From contig DATJJB010000467.1 in NCBI GenBank assembly GCA_035492655.1, forward strand, positions 1-64,000: 64,000 nucleotides of DNA. Reading direction: 5' to 3'. The notes under the pieces were generated by a model. That model was not told where the DNA came from and searched no databases. It worked only from the letters and a program-made list of their open reading frames with translations. This DNA comes from Kutzneria sp035492655. Lineage in GTDB: Bacteria > Actinomycetota > Actinomycetes > Mycobacteriales > Pseudonocardiaceae. Below are positions 53,991 through 62,856 of the stretch, piece by piece; position 1 is the stretch's first letter, and each line of letters opens with the position of its first letter. The position numbers and the translations under genes were made by a program.

Positions 53991-55366
53991 GCCAGCACAT
54001 CCTGGAGGAACTCGGGCTGGCCGAGGCAGCCGACGGGCTCACCAGCCGCAAGCGCACCTTCTCCCCGGTGCACCTTGGCCTGCACGATGTCCGCATCGGC
54101 GATCTGCTCGACGCCGTGCGCAAGCGTGACGGCCTGCTGCCGCCCCGCACCGGGCACCTGGGCAACTGGACCGACATCGCCCAGGGCCGGGCCGGCGCGA
54201 TGGACTTCAACACCGCCATCTGCGGCGCCGGCCACGGTTATCCGCTGGTGTACGGAATGAACCGCACCGAGGCCGAGACCGAGGGCGGCGACGAGGTCTA
54301 CCAGCCCGGCGCGATCATCGAGGCAGGGGAGCGCAAGCCGCTTCCACTGTACACATGGGACGGTAATACCTTCGCTGAACGTGGCCGCGGCAAGCCACTG
54401 TTCTGTCCGGTGGTACAGACCGAAGTGGACGGTGAACTGACCGCTCTGATCGACGTGCAGTGGCGGCGGCTGGCCGACATTCCGGGCTACCGGTTCAAGA
54501 ACTGGGCGCACTCGCTGGTCGACAACGAGCCGCTGCTGCTGGACATGCTGACCACGCTGATCACCGAGGCCGGCAAGGGCAAATACCCCGACCGCACGCT
54601 GATCGAGCTGATCAGCCACGCCGCCACACTCGACGGCGGGGTCGAGCGCTGCGACCTCCGGCACGACGGCACCGGTTACCTGCTGGACAACTACCGCTAC
54701 GGCTCGGCTCGTGAGCTGGCCGAAGCGGTCCTGTTGCCGCTCAAGGCACTCACCGACCCGCAGTGGTTCTTCGCGCGCATCGCCGACATCCCCACGGTGT
54801 TGCCGGTTCCCTCGCTGCTGCTGACCAACGTGCTGTTCGCGGTCTTCGGCGATCACCGCCCGGACGAGACCGGCGTGCCCGATGAGGGGCCGTTCATCAC
54901 CCACCTGCACTGGGGCGCTCGCGCGATGGCCGGTTGTCCGCCGCGCCGCAACGGCTACTTCGGCCGGCGGTCGCGGGTGCGGCCGATGAAGGACATCGTC
55001 GCGCCGCTGGTCGAGCACTTCCCCGAGGTGAGCCCGATCTGTTTCGTGCTGCTGCCGGCCCAGGTGTTCATGCTGTGCCCGCCCAGTACTGAGCCGCAGG
55101 ACCTGGCCGTGATGGGCGCGGTGGTCAAGTCGGTGCTCGCCGCCGAACCCGACGCCGCGTACGACACCGCGCTGGCCGAACTGGGTTCGCGCGGCGACGA
55201 GCTGTCGGCCTACCTGCGCGGCCGGTTCGCCGCCAACAGCGGCGTGCCGCGTGGCGGCGAGGTTCGCGAGCCGGCGGTTCCGACTGAGCCGGAAGGCTTC
55301 CGCGACCTGACCTTCAAGCAGGCTTCGGCGGTCGTGGCGGCGTTCGAGGAGGTGTACGAGCGATGA
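53987..55366 (+). CDS. unrecognised conserved biosynthetic protein (459 aa)
   Basis: GTG 53987 overlaps the aconitase stop (GTGA) with GAGGAAAG just upstream, so translation is coupled. I do not recognise the family. It is soluble, with no membrane segments, and lacks P-loop, Rossmann or CxxC motifs. Notable stretches are GAMDFNTAICGAGHGYPLVY, FKNWAHSLVDNEPLLLDML, PFITHLHWGARAMAGCPPRR and SPICFVLLPAQVFMLCPP. Several His, Cys and Asp residues could bind metal or act in catalysis. Its place between aconitase and epimerase suggests an enzyme acting on the tricarboxylate or aminoacyl intermediate. Confidence 0.75.
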   Translation: MSQHILEELGLAEAADGLTSRKRTFSPVHLGLHDVRIGDLLDAVRKRDGLLPPRTGHLGNWTDIAQGRAGAMDFNTAICGAGHGYPLVYGMNRTEAETEGGDEVYQPGAIIEAGERKPLPLYTWDGNTFAERGRGKPLFCPVVQTEVDGELTALIDVQWRRLADIPGYRFKNWAHSLVDNEPLLLDMLTTLITEAGKGKYPDRTLIELISHAATLDGGVERCDLRHDGTGYLLDNYRYGSARELAEAVLLPLKALTDPQWFFARIADIPTVLPVPSLLLTNVLFAVFGDHRPDETGVPDEGPFITHLHWGARAMAGCPPRRNGYFGRRSRVRPMKDIVAPLVEHFPEVSPICFVLLPAQVFMLCPPSTEPQDLAVMGAVVKSVLAAEPDAAYDTALAELGSRGDELSAYLRGRFAANSGVPRGGEVREPAVPTEPEGFRDLTFKQASAVVAAFEEVYER

Positions 55367-56346
55367 GGCTCACGCACCGGGACATCGCCATCGCGTTCAA
55401 GGAGCCGTTCGTCAGCAGCCGGGGCGTGGTCAGCGAAGTGCGCCAACAGGTTGTCCGCCTCGACTGGCAGGGCCTCGTCGGCTACGGCACGGCTTTGGCT
55501 GCTGAACCGTCCGAATTGGACGGATTACTGCTCGAAGACGCCAGCCCGTTCGCGATCAGGTCCACGCTGGCCCGGCTCGACGTCCGACCGAACGTGCTGG
55601 CCGCGATCGACATGGCGCTGCACGACCTGCTCGGCAAGGCGGCCAACCTGCCGCTCCGCCACCTCATCGGCGCGGCCGACCTGCCGCTGACCCCGACAGC
55701 GGTGTCGATCGGCGCCTGCCCGGACCACGAATTGGCCCGCCGTGGCCAGGAACTCGCCGACTGGCCCATCCTCAAGCTGAAGATGACTTCGGCCGACGAC
55801 GGCCGGCGGGCCGGCGTGCTGCGCGAGGTCTACGACGGCCGGATCTGGGTCGACGGCAACTGCTCCTGGACGGCCGAGCGTGCCGTCGAGGTCTCCCACG
55901 AGTTGGCCGAACACGGCGTCGAGCTGCTCGAACAGCCCGTCCCGGCCGGGCAGCTCAGCGAACTCCGCTACGTGCACGAGAATTCGCCGATCCCCGTGCT
56001 GGCCGACGAGGACTGCGTTGGCCGGGACGACATTCTCAAGCTTCGGGGTCACGTCGCCGGCGTGAACATCAAGCTCACCAAGTGCGGCGGCCTGCTGGCC
56101 GCGCTCGACATGATCACGCTGGCCCGGGCCGCCGGACTGCGGATCATGGTGGGCTGCAAGAACGAGAGCACGCTCGGCGTGACCGCGATGGCCCAACTGG
56201 CCGGCCTGGCCGACTATCTCGACCTGGACGGGCAGCTGCTGCTGGTCGACGACCCGTTCACCGGCCTGGCGATCGACCGGGGCGTGCTCACGCTGCCGGC
56301 CGCCCCCGGCCTGGGCGTCGGCACCTACGACATCGGAGAACACTGA
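55363..56346 (+). CDS. enolase-superfamily dipeptide-epimerase-like enzyme
   Basis: The 327-residue protein shows the muconate-lactonising/dipeptide-epimerase pattern. A KxK pair lies in PILKLKMTSADD, metal ligands in WVDGNCSW, LLEQPVP and VLADEDC, and the second catalytic lysine in GVNIKLTKCGG. The C-terminal DDPFTG loop gives substrate specificity. Family members such as L-Ala-D/L-Glu epimerase invert the alpha-carbon of a dipeptide residue. In this operon, with two ATP-grasp ligases, it could epimerise a product amino acid or dipeptide. ATGA overlap with the preceding gene. Confidence 0.85.
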   Translation: MRLTHRDIAIAFKEPFVSSRGVVSEVRQQVVRLDWQGLVGYGTALAAEPSELDGLLLEDASPFAIRSTLARLDVRPNVLAAIDMALHDLLGKAANLPLRHLIGAADLPLTPTAVSIGACPDHELARRGQELADWPILKLKMTSADDGRRAGVLREVYDGRIWVDGNCSWTAERAVEVSHELAEHGVELLEQPVPAGQLSELRYVHENSPIPVLADEDCVGRDDILKLRGHVAGVNIKLTKCGGLLAALDMITLARAAGLRIMVGCKNESTLGVTAMAQLAGLADYLDLDGQLLLVDDPFTGLAIDRGVLTLPAAPGLGVGTYDIGEH

Positions 56347-56347
56347 C

Positions 56348-57295
56348 ATGCGCTGTGCCGTCCTCGACGACTTCCAGCGGGTGGCGACCACGGCGGCCGA
56401 CTGGTCGCCGATCGCCGACCGCGTCGACGTGACCATCTTCGACCAGCACCTCAGCGACTCAGCACTGGCCGAGGCATTGGCCGACTTCGACATCGTCGTC
56501 ACGCTGCGCGAACGCGTCCCGTTTCCCCGATCCCTGCTGGCAAAGCTGCCCAAGCTCAAGCTGCTGATCGCCTCCGGCATGCGGAACTCGGTGATCGACT
56601 ACGCGGCCGCCGAGGAACAGGGCATCACCGTCTGCGGCACGGCCAGCTCCTCGACGCCGCCGGTCGAGCTGACCTGGGCGCTGCTGCTCGGCCTGGCCCG
56701 CGGCATCGTCACGGAGAACAACGCGGTGCGGGACAACGGACCCTGGCAGCAGACGGTCGGGGCCGACCTGCACGGCAAGACCCTCGGCCTGCTCGGCCTC
56801 GGCAAGATCGGCAGCCGGGTCGCCGCGGTCGGTCTGGCCTTCGGCATGAAGGTCGTGGCCTGGAGCCCGAACCTGACCAAGGAGCGGGCCGCTGAGCACG
56901 GTGTCGAGCTCGTCACCAAGGAAGACCTGGTGGCCGACAGCGACTTCGTCTCCATCCACCTGGCCATGGGCGACCGGTCCCGCAACCTCATCGGTGCCGA
57001 CGAATTAGCCGCGATGAAGTCGACCGCGTTCCTGATCAACACCTCCCGAGCGGCCATCGTCGACCAGGACGCGCTCGTCACTGCCTTGAACGACAACCGA
57101 ATCGCCGGAGCCGGTGTCGACGTCTTCGACGTCGAGCCGCTGCCGGCCGACCACCCGATGCGTACGGCACAAAACCTGCTGGCCACGCCCCACCTCGGCT
57201 ACGTCTCGCACGACAACTACCGGCGCTACTACGGCGAAGCCGTCGAGGACATCCAGGCTTTCCTCGCCGGATCCCCCGTTCGCCGCCTGCCCTGA
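56348..57295 (+). CDS. D-2-hydroxyacid dehydrogenase
   Basis: The 315-residue NAD-dependent enzyme has the family dinucleotide motif LGLLGLGKIGSRVAAVGLAF. The catalytic Arg lies in NTSRAAIVD, the Glu in DVFDVEPLP and the His in TPHLGYVSH. It interconverts a 2-hydroxy and a 2-oxo acid. Downstream of an aconitase it is well placed to oxidise an isocitrate-like hydroxy acid, in place of isocitrate dehydrogenase. It starts one base after the epimerase stop. Confidence 0.9.
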   Translation: MRCAVLDDFQRVATTAADWSPIADRVDVTIFDQHLSDSALAEALADFDIVVTLRERVPFPRSLLAKLPKLKLLIASGMRNSVIDYAAAEEQGITVCGTASSSTPPVELTWALLLGLARGIVTENNAVRDNGPWQQTVGADLHGKTLGLLGLGKIGSRVAAVGLAFGMKVVAWSPNLTKERAAEHGVELVTKEDLVADSDFVSIHLAMGDRSRNLIGADELAAMKSTAFLINTSRAAIVDQDALVTALNDNRIAGAGVDVFDVEPLPADHPMRTAQNLLATPHLGYVSHDNYRRYYGEAVEDIQAFLAGSPVRRLP

Positions 57296-57315
57296 CAAAC
57301 AAGGAGAGCACAGCA

Positions 57316-58641
57316 GTGAACCGGATGATGAAGCTCGGGGCCTTCCTGCCGGCGCCCGGACACCACGTCGCCGCCTGGCGCCACCCCAACGCGTACCCGC
57401 AGGGCTGCCTGGACTTCGACTACTACCGCAAGCTGGCGCAGACCGCCGAGCGCGGCAAGTTCGACATGATCTTCCTGTCCGACGGCGCGGGTGTCCGCAC
57501 GCACTACCGCAACGCGGAGGAGCTCAGCCGGCAGGGCCGCATGGTCCACTTCGAGCCGCTGACCCTGCTGTCCGCGCTGGCCGTGCACACCAGCAACATC
57601 GGCCTCGCCGCCACCGCGTCCACCAGCTACAACGAGCCGTTCAACGTGGCGCGGAAGTTCGCCTCGCTGGACCATCTGTCGCACGGCCGCGCCGGCTGGA
57701 ACGTCGTCACCTCCGCGACCGACGCCGAGGCCCGCAACTTCAACCTGGAGCAGCAGGCCGCGCACGCCGACCGCTACCGGCGCTCGCGCGAGTTCATCGA
57801 GGTCGTCGCCGGTCTCTGGGACAGCTGGGAGGACGACGCCTTCACCTACGACAAGGAGAGCGGCCGCTTCTTCGATCCGGACAAGCTGCACATCCTGGGG
57901 CACAAGGGAGAGCACTTCTCGGTGCGCGGCCCGCTCAACGTGGCGCGCCCGCCGCAGGGCCACCCGGTGATCGTGCAGGCCGGTTCCTCGCCGGACGGCC
58001 AGGCCTTCGCCGCGCAGTGGGCCGAGGTCGTCTTCACCGTGCAGCAGACGCTGGAGCAGGCCCAGGACTACTACCGCGGCATGCGCAAGCAGATCGCCGA
58101 CGCCGGCCGCGACCCCGAGCACGTCAAGATCCTGCCCGGCGCGTTCATCGTCATCGGGCGCACCCAGGCCGAGGCCGAGGACAAGTACGAGACGCTGCAG
58201 GACCTGGTGGATCCGGTGCTGGGCCTGAGCCTGCTGACCGCCCAGCTCGGCGACATCGACCTGTCGGGCTACCCGCTGGACGAGCCGCTGCCCGAGCTGC
58301 CGCCGACCGAGGGCAGCACCAGCAAGCAGCAGATGATCTACCAGCAGGCCAAGCGGGAGGGCCTGACCCTGCGCGAGCTGTACAAGTCGGTGTCGGCCGG
58401 CCGCGGCCACCGCCGGCTGATCGGCACCGCCGAGACCATCGCCGACGACCTCGAGGAGTGGTTCCTCAACGAGGCGGCCGACGGCTTCAACATCATGCCC
58501 GACTACCTGCCCGACGGCCTGGACGACATCGTCGAGCTGCTGGTGCCGGAGTTGCAGCGGCGCGGGCTGGTCCGCACCGAGTACGACGGCCGCACGCTGC
58601 GGGACAACCTCGGCCTGCCGCGGCCGGACTTCGCGCGATGA
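57316..58641 (+). CDS. NtaA/SnaA/DszA-type FMN-dependent monooxygenase
   Basis: GTG 57316 has AAGGAG upstream and gives 441 residues. It shows the bacterial luciferase-like fold of the NtaA/SnaA/DszA group: MMKLGAFLPAPGHHVAAWR, FDMIFLSDGAG, SHGRAGWNVVTS, GHPVIVQAGSSPDGQAFAA and LIGTAETIADDLEEW. These two-component enzymes use reduced FMN from a separate reductase, encoded by the next gene, which overlaps. Reactions include C-N cleavage of aminopolycarboxylates (NtaA) and imine formation (SnaA); N-hydroxylation is also possible. An aminotricarboxylate substrate would resemble the NtaA substrate. Confidence 0.9.
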   Translation: MNRMMKLGAFLPAPGHHVAAWRHPNAYPQGCLDFDYYRKLAQTAERGKFDMIFLSDGAGVRTHYRNAEELSRQGRMVHFEPLTLLSALAVHTSNIGLAATASTSYNEPFNVARKFASLDHLSHGRAGWNVVTSATDAEARNFNLEQQAAHADRYRRSREFIEVVAGLWDSWEDDAFTYDKESGRFFDPDKLHILGHKGEHFSVRGPLNVARPPQGHPVIVQAGSSPDGQAFAAQWAEVVFTVQQTLEQAQDYYRGMRKQIADAGRDPEHVKILPGAFIVIGRTQAEAEDKYETLQDLVDPVLGLSLLTAQLGDIDLSGYPLDEPLPELPPTEGSTSKQQMIYQQAKREGLTLRELYKSVSAGRGHRRLIGTAETIADDLEEWFLNEAADGFNIMPDYLPDGLDDIVELLVPELQRRGLVRTEYDGRTLRDNLGLPRPDFAR

Positions 58642-59114
58642 CCGTCGACGGCCGGACCCTGCGCCGCGTCCTGCGCTCGCACGCCGCCGGGGTCGCGGTG
58701 CTGACCGCGCCCGGGCCGGTCGGGGTCACCGTCACGTCGTTCACCTCGCTCAGCGCCGACCCGCCGCTGGTGTCGTTCGCGCTGGCCGAGACCTCGTCCA
58801 CCTGGGGCCGGGTGGCCGACGCCGAGTGGTTCGGCATCCAGGTGCTGGCCGCGGACCAGGTCGCGGTGGCCGAGCGGTTCGCCGCCAAGGGCGTCGACCG
58901 GTTCGCGCCGCCGACCAGCTGGCGGCCCGGCCCGCACGGCGTTCCGCTGCTGGACGGCTGCCTGGCCTGGCTCGTCTGCTCCCGGCACGGCGTTTTCCGG
59001 CTCGGCGACCACCACCTGGTGGTCGGCGCGGTCGAGCACGCGGAGGCCGGCGAGTCCGGCGACGGCCTGGTCCACGTGCACGGCACCGTGCGCCCCTCCC
59101 ACGCAAGGATCTGA
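58638..59114 (+). CDS. flavin reductase partner of the monooxygenase
   Basis: The 158-residue protein is a flavin reductase-like (FMN-binding split barrel) domain. It opens LRRVLRSHAAGVAVLTAPGP and continues VGVTVTSFTSLSADPPLVSF, the FMN phosphate-binding region, with the NADH-side GDHHLVVGAV near the end. It supplies reduced flavin to the overlapping upstream monooxygenase (ATGA junction). It is typical in length for the HpaC/NtaB family. Confidence 0.9.
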   Translation: MTVDGRTLRRVLRSHAAGVAVLTAPGPVGVTVTSFTSLSADPPLVSFALAETSSTWGRVADAEWFGIQVLAADQVAVAERFAAKGVDRFAPPTSWRPGPHGVPLLDGCLAWLVCSRHGVFRLGDHHLVVGAVEHAEAGESGDGLVHVHGTVRPSHARI

Positions 59115-59116
59115 TC

Positions 59117-60349
59117 ATGCCCAAGGTGCTTCTGCTGTCCCGGCAACCGCTGGCCAAGCGGCCGTTGCAGGACTGGCTGGACGACACGTCGTCGGTCGTC
59201 CTGTTCACCACGCCCAAGGCGGTGGCCGGGTCGGAGGCCGAGCTGGCCGAGCACTTCCCGCGGCACCGGCTGGTCGAGGACTACCACGGCTGGTCGGCGC
59301 TGCGGGCCGCCGAGTCGGCGGCCCGTGCGCACGGCGTGGACCTGGTGGCCAGCACGAGTGAGCACGACGTGCTGCGGGCGGCCCGGCTGCGGGAGCGGCT
59401 GGGCCTGCCCGGGCAGGGCATCGCGTCCGCGTTGGCGCATCGGGACAAGGTGGTGATGAAGCGGTTTGCCGTCGAGGCGGGGGTGCCGGTGCCGGCCTTC
59501 GCTGCCATCGATGACCCGTTGGACCTGCTCGATTTCGTTGACGCGCACGGGTTTCCCGTGGTGGTCAAGCCGCGGGACGGGGCGGGCGCCTCGGGTGTGA
59601 GCGTGCTGTCTTCGATGGGTGATCTTGACGAGTTCCTGGCCCAGCACGGCGATGTGCCGCACCTGCCCGGCCAGTGGATGGCGGAGTCCTTTGTGCGTGG
59701 GGACTTCTTCCACGTGGACGGGGTCATGGTGGACGGCCGGATCGTGCACGGCTGGCCTTCGCGGTACAACGGCGGCGTGGCCGAACGGGTCCGCGACTCG
59801 ACGTGCTTGAGCAGTGTTCTACTGGCTCCCGAGGACCCGCGGAATACGCTGCTCATGGGGCTGACCGCGGACGTGATCGCGGCGCTGCCCCGCTGCGAGG
59901 AACCGTTGGTGTTTCACCTGGAGGCCTGGATCCGGGCCGACGGCGAGCCGGTGTTCTGCGAGATCGCCAGCCGCTCCGGCGGGGCGCTGGTCGCGGAGAC
60001 CTACGAGCGGGCCTTCGGTGTGCACCTGGCCAAGGAGGGGCTGCGCGTGCAGTGTGGCGACGACCTCACCCTGACGGAGCAGCCGGCCGCGCCGCGCTCG
60101 GCCTACGGCTGGATTCTGGTGCCGCCCGGTCACGGCAAGCTGGTCGGGCCGGCGGAGCCGTGCCCGGTTCCGGGCGTCGAGATCGTCACGCAGCTGGCCG
60201 CCGGCACGGAGCGTGACGGCCTGGCCCACGCCACCGACGCCGCGGTCGGCGCGACTGTCTTCGGCGACACGCCCGATCAGGTGGACAAGCGGATGACCCA
60301 GTTGGTGGACTGGTGGCGGCTGAACACGAGCTGGGTGGGGGAGTCGTGA
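59117..60349 (+). CDS. ATP-grasp ligase 1
   Basis: The 410-residue protein has an ATP-grasp fold. A Rossmann-like preATP domain (PKVLLLSRQPLAKRPL) is followed by the ATP-binding lysine strands ALAHRDKVVMKRFAVEAGVP and GFPVVVKPRDGAGASGVSVL, and the Mg2+ site region VFHLEAWIRADGEPVFCEIASRSGG. ATP-grasp enzymes join a carboxylate to an amine through an acyl phosphate, commonly making short peptides in actinomycetes. Start ATG 59117, two bases after the reductase stop. Substrates are not known from sequence. Confidence 0.88.
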   Translation: MPKVLLLSRQPLAKRPLQDWLDDTSSVVLFTTPKAVAGSEAELAEHFPRHRLVEDYHGWSALRAAESAARAHGVDLVASTSEHDVLRAARLRERLGLPGQGIASALAHRDKVVMKRFAVEAGVPVPAFAAIDDPLDLLDFVDAHGFPVVVKPRDGAGASGVSVLSSMGDLDEFLAQHGDVPHLPGQWMAESFVRGDFFHVDGVMVDGRIVHGWPSRYNGGVAERVRDSTCLSSVLLAPEDPRNTLLMGLTADVIAALPRCEEPLVFHLEAWIRADGEPVFCEIASRSGGALVAETYERAFGVHLAKEGLRVQCGDDLTLTEQPAAPRSAYGWILVPPGHGKLVGPAEPCPVPGVEIVTQLAAGTERDGLAHATDAAVGATVFGDTPDQVDKRMTQLVDWWRLNTSWVGES

Positions 60350-61584
60350 CTACGGAACATGTTCTCATCGTCGGCACGGGCCGGGAGTTCCCGGCCCGTT
60401 TCCGCGAGGCCGGCGCCGAGACCTCGGTGATCGTGCGGGTCGAGTCGCTGCACAAGGTGCGCGAGCCGGCGTTGAACCGGCGGGTCATCGGCGTGCGGGC
60501 CGACGCACCGGATGAGGAGTGGGTTGCCCTGGCCGCGGCGGCGCACGCCGTGCACCCGTTCACTCGCATCGCGACCGTCGGCGAACGGGAGCAGGACCGC
60601 TGCGCGGCCATCGGGGCGGCGCTGGGGTTGTACACGCACAGCGTGGAGACCGTGGCGCTGGTGCACGACAAGCTGCGCATGCGGGAGAAGTTGGCCGATC
60701 TTGGCATCGACTTGACGGCTTTTGTCTTTGCTGAAGCCGAAAGTGACGTGCTGGCGTTCTTCAGGGCGCATGGCCCCTGTGTGGTCAAGCCGATCGAGGG
60801 TGCCGGCAGTGCCGGGGTGGCGCTGGTTCGGGCCGTGGCGGACGTGCCGGCGGCGTGGGTGCGGGCCAGCGGTTCGCACGAGGGCATTCCCGCGGCCGGC
60901 GTGATCGTCGAACAGTTCCACGACGGGGACCAGTACAGCGTCGAGGGTTTCGCCGAGGCCGGCGAGCACGTGACCGTGTCGGTCACGCGGAAGTACTCCG
61001 ATCCCTCGACCTTCGTCGAGCTCGGCCACGTCGCTCCCGCGCCGCTCACTTCCGCGGAACGGTCGGCCATCGAGGAGTACACGAATCGTGTGCTGGCCGC
61101 GCTCGGTGTCGAATTCGGGCCGACCCACACGGAAATCGTGCTCGGTGCCGACGGCCCTCGACTGATCGAGACGCACGTTCGCTTCGGCGGCGACGACATT
61201 CCGTCGCTGACCCTGGACGTCACCGGTGTCGATCTGTCGGACTGCGTGGTGCGGCAGACGCTCGGCGAGAAGGTGCTGCCGTCGATCCGTTCTTCCTCAG
61301 GGCAGGGCAGTTCGGCGATCTGGTTCGCCGCGTTGGCCGGATCGGGTGTGCTGGCGGACGTTTCCGGTCAGGACGAGGCATCCGCGGTCGACGGCGTGAC
61401 TTCGGTGCGGCTGCTGGCCAAGCCCGGTGCTGTGGTGGACGGGCTGGCGTCGTCGGAGTCCCGGGTGGCGCAGGTGCGAGCCGTGGCCGACAGTCCTTCG
61501 GCGGCCGTCGAAGCCGCCCGCGAGGGCGTTCGACGGCTGGGATTCCTGGTGCGGGCCAAGGCCCACGACGGCGCGACCGTCTGA
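60346..61584 (+). CDS. ATP-grasp ligase 2
   Basis: GTG 60346 overlaps the previous stop (GTGA) and gives 412 residues. It opens VLIVGTGREFPARFREAG, then ALVHDKLRMREKLADLGI, the ATP-binding strand GPCVVKPIEGAGSAGVALV, the phosphate loop VIVEQFHDGDQYSVEGFAE and a metal site EIVLGADGPRLIETHVRFGG. The RFGGDD end and C-terminal lid resemble the ATP-grasp peptide ligases related to BacD and carbamoyl-phosphate-synthase-like enzymes. Two such ligases imply two amide bonds, or one ligation and one activation, in the product. Confidence 0.88.
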   Translation: MTTEHVLIVGTGREFPARFREAGAETSVIVRVESLHKVREPALNRRVIGVRADAPDEEWVALAAAAHAVHPFTRIATVGEREQDRCAAIGAALGLYTHSVETVALVHDKLRMREKLADLGIDLTAFVFAEAESDVLAFFRAHGPCVVKPIEGAGSAGVALVRAVADVPAAWVRASGSHEGIPAAGVIVEQFHDGDQYSVEGFAEAGEHVTVSVTRKYSDPSTFVELGHVAPAPLTSAERSAIEEYTNRVLAALGVEFGPTHTEIVLGADGPRLIETHVRFGGDDIPSLTLDVTGVDLSDCVVRQTLGEKVLPSIRSSSGQGSSAIWFAALAGSGVLADVSGQDEASAVDGVTSVRLLAKPGAVVDGLASSESRVAQVRAVADSPSAAVEAAREGVRRLGFLVRAKAHDGATV

Positions 61585-61602
61585 AGGGGGAGGAAAAACC
61601 TC

Positions 61603-62811
61603 GTGTTGAGCCGTTTTCTGCTGCCGCCGGGCCCGGTCCGGCTGTTCAGCATCCTCAGCGGGATCATGACGCTGGGGCAGGGGCTGTGGATGGCGCTCAA
61701 CGCGATCTACGCGGTGACCGTCGTGCACCTGAGCCCGGCCCAGCTCGGCATCAGCGCCACCGTCGCCGCCGGGATCGTGCTGCTGTTCAGCATCCCGTTG
61801 GGGCACTTGGCCGACCGGTTGGGCCCGCGCGGCGTGCAGATGTGGTCTTTCCTCCTGCTGGCCCCGCTGACCGCCGCCCTGCTGTTCGTCACCGGGTTCT
61901 GGAGCTATCTGGTGGTGGTGTCCGTGCAGGGCATCGCCTACCTGGCCGGGCGCAGCGCGCGCAAGGCCATGATCGCCGGTCTGGTGCCGTCCGGGGAACG
62001 GGTGAAGGTGCTGGCCTACATCCGGTCGGCGTGCAACGTCGGCGTGTCGATCGGGGCCATGATCGCCGGGCTTGTGTTGGCCTCGCAGTCTTTGCTGGCC
62101 TACCACGGTGCCGTGCTGCTGACCGCCGCGTGCTTCCTGACCACGGGCCTGTTGACGGCCAAGGAGCCCAAGGTGCCGCCGGTGCCGCCCAAGCCGGGGC
62201 CGACCTTCGGCGTGCTGCGGGATCTGCCGTTCCTGAGCTTCACCGTGTTCGACGGCCTGCTGTCCACACATTCCGTGCTACTGGACGTGGTGCTGCCGCT
62301 GTGGGTGTTGAACCACACCAACGCCCCGAAGTGGATGAGCGCCGTGATCCTGTTGACCAACACCATTCTGGTTGTGCTGGTGCAGACGCGCGCCGCTCGT
62401 GGCACCGACACCCCCGCCAGGTCCGCGCGGGCCAGCCTCCAGGGCGCCGGTTGTGTCGCCGCCGCCTGCGTGATCTTCGCGTTCAGCAGCGGAACCGACG
62501 TCTGGCTGGCCTGTTCGCTGCTGGTCATCGGCGGTGTGGCGCACGCGCTCGGCGAGGTGCGGCAGGCCGCCGGCAGCTGGGGCATCGCCTTCGAGTTGGC
62601 CCCGGACCACGCGATGGGGCAGTACCAGGGCACCCACGCCATGGGCCAGGACATCGGCCAGATGATCGCCCCGGCCATCTTCACCTCGTTGACCCTGGTG
62701 CTGGGCTTCCCCGGGTGGTTCGTGCTGGCCGCGGCGTTCCTGGTGCTGGGGGCGGCCATGCCGCCGATCGTCTCGCTGGCCACGCGCAAACGCAGCCTGG
62801 TCGCGGCGTGA
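61603..62811 (+). CDS. MFS exporter of the cluster
   Basis: The 402-residue protein has about 12 membrane helices. Its opening GIMTLGQGLWMALNAIYAVT, the MFS loop GHLADRLGPRGVQMW and LAYIRSACNVGVSIGAMIAG are typical of the DHA1-like group. GTG 61603 has GGGGGAGG upstream. As last gene of the operon before a strong terminator, it likely exports the product and gives self-resistance. Confidence 0.85.
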   Translation: MLSRFLLPPGPVRLFSILSGIMTLGQGLWMALNAIYAVTVVHLSPAQLGISATVAAGIVLLFSIPLGHLADRLGPRGVQMWSFLLLAPLTAALLFVTGFWSYLVVVSVQGIAYLAGRSARKAMIAGLVPSGERVKVLAYIRSACNVGVSIGAMIAGLVLASQSLLAYHGAVLLTAACFLTTGLLTAKEPKVPPVPPKPGPTFGVLRDLPFLSFTVFDGLLSTHSVLLDVVLPLWVLNHTNAPKWMSAVILLTNTILVVLVQTRAARGTDTPARSARASLQGAGCVAAACVIFAFSSGTDVWLACSLLVIGGVAHALGEVRQAAGSWGIAFELAPDHAMGQYQGTHAMGQDIGQMIAPAIFTSLTLVLGFPGWFVLAAAFLVLGAAMPPIVSLATRKRSLVAA

Positions 62812-62816
62812 GAACG

Positions 62817-62848
62817 TCGGGCCGGTCGGCGAGCGCCGACCGGCCCGA
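62817..62848. terminator. operon terminator hairpin
   Basis: TCGGGCCGGTCGGC, a GAGC loop and the exact complement form a 14-bp stem 6 bases after the exporter stop and 9 bases before the end of the convergent RraA-like gene. It closes the biosynthetic operon and probably the opposing transcript as well. Confidence 0.85.
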
Positions 62849-62856
62849 GTGTTTGC

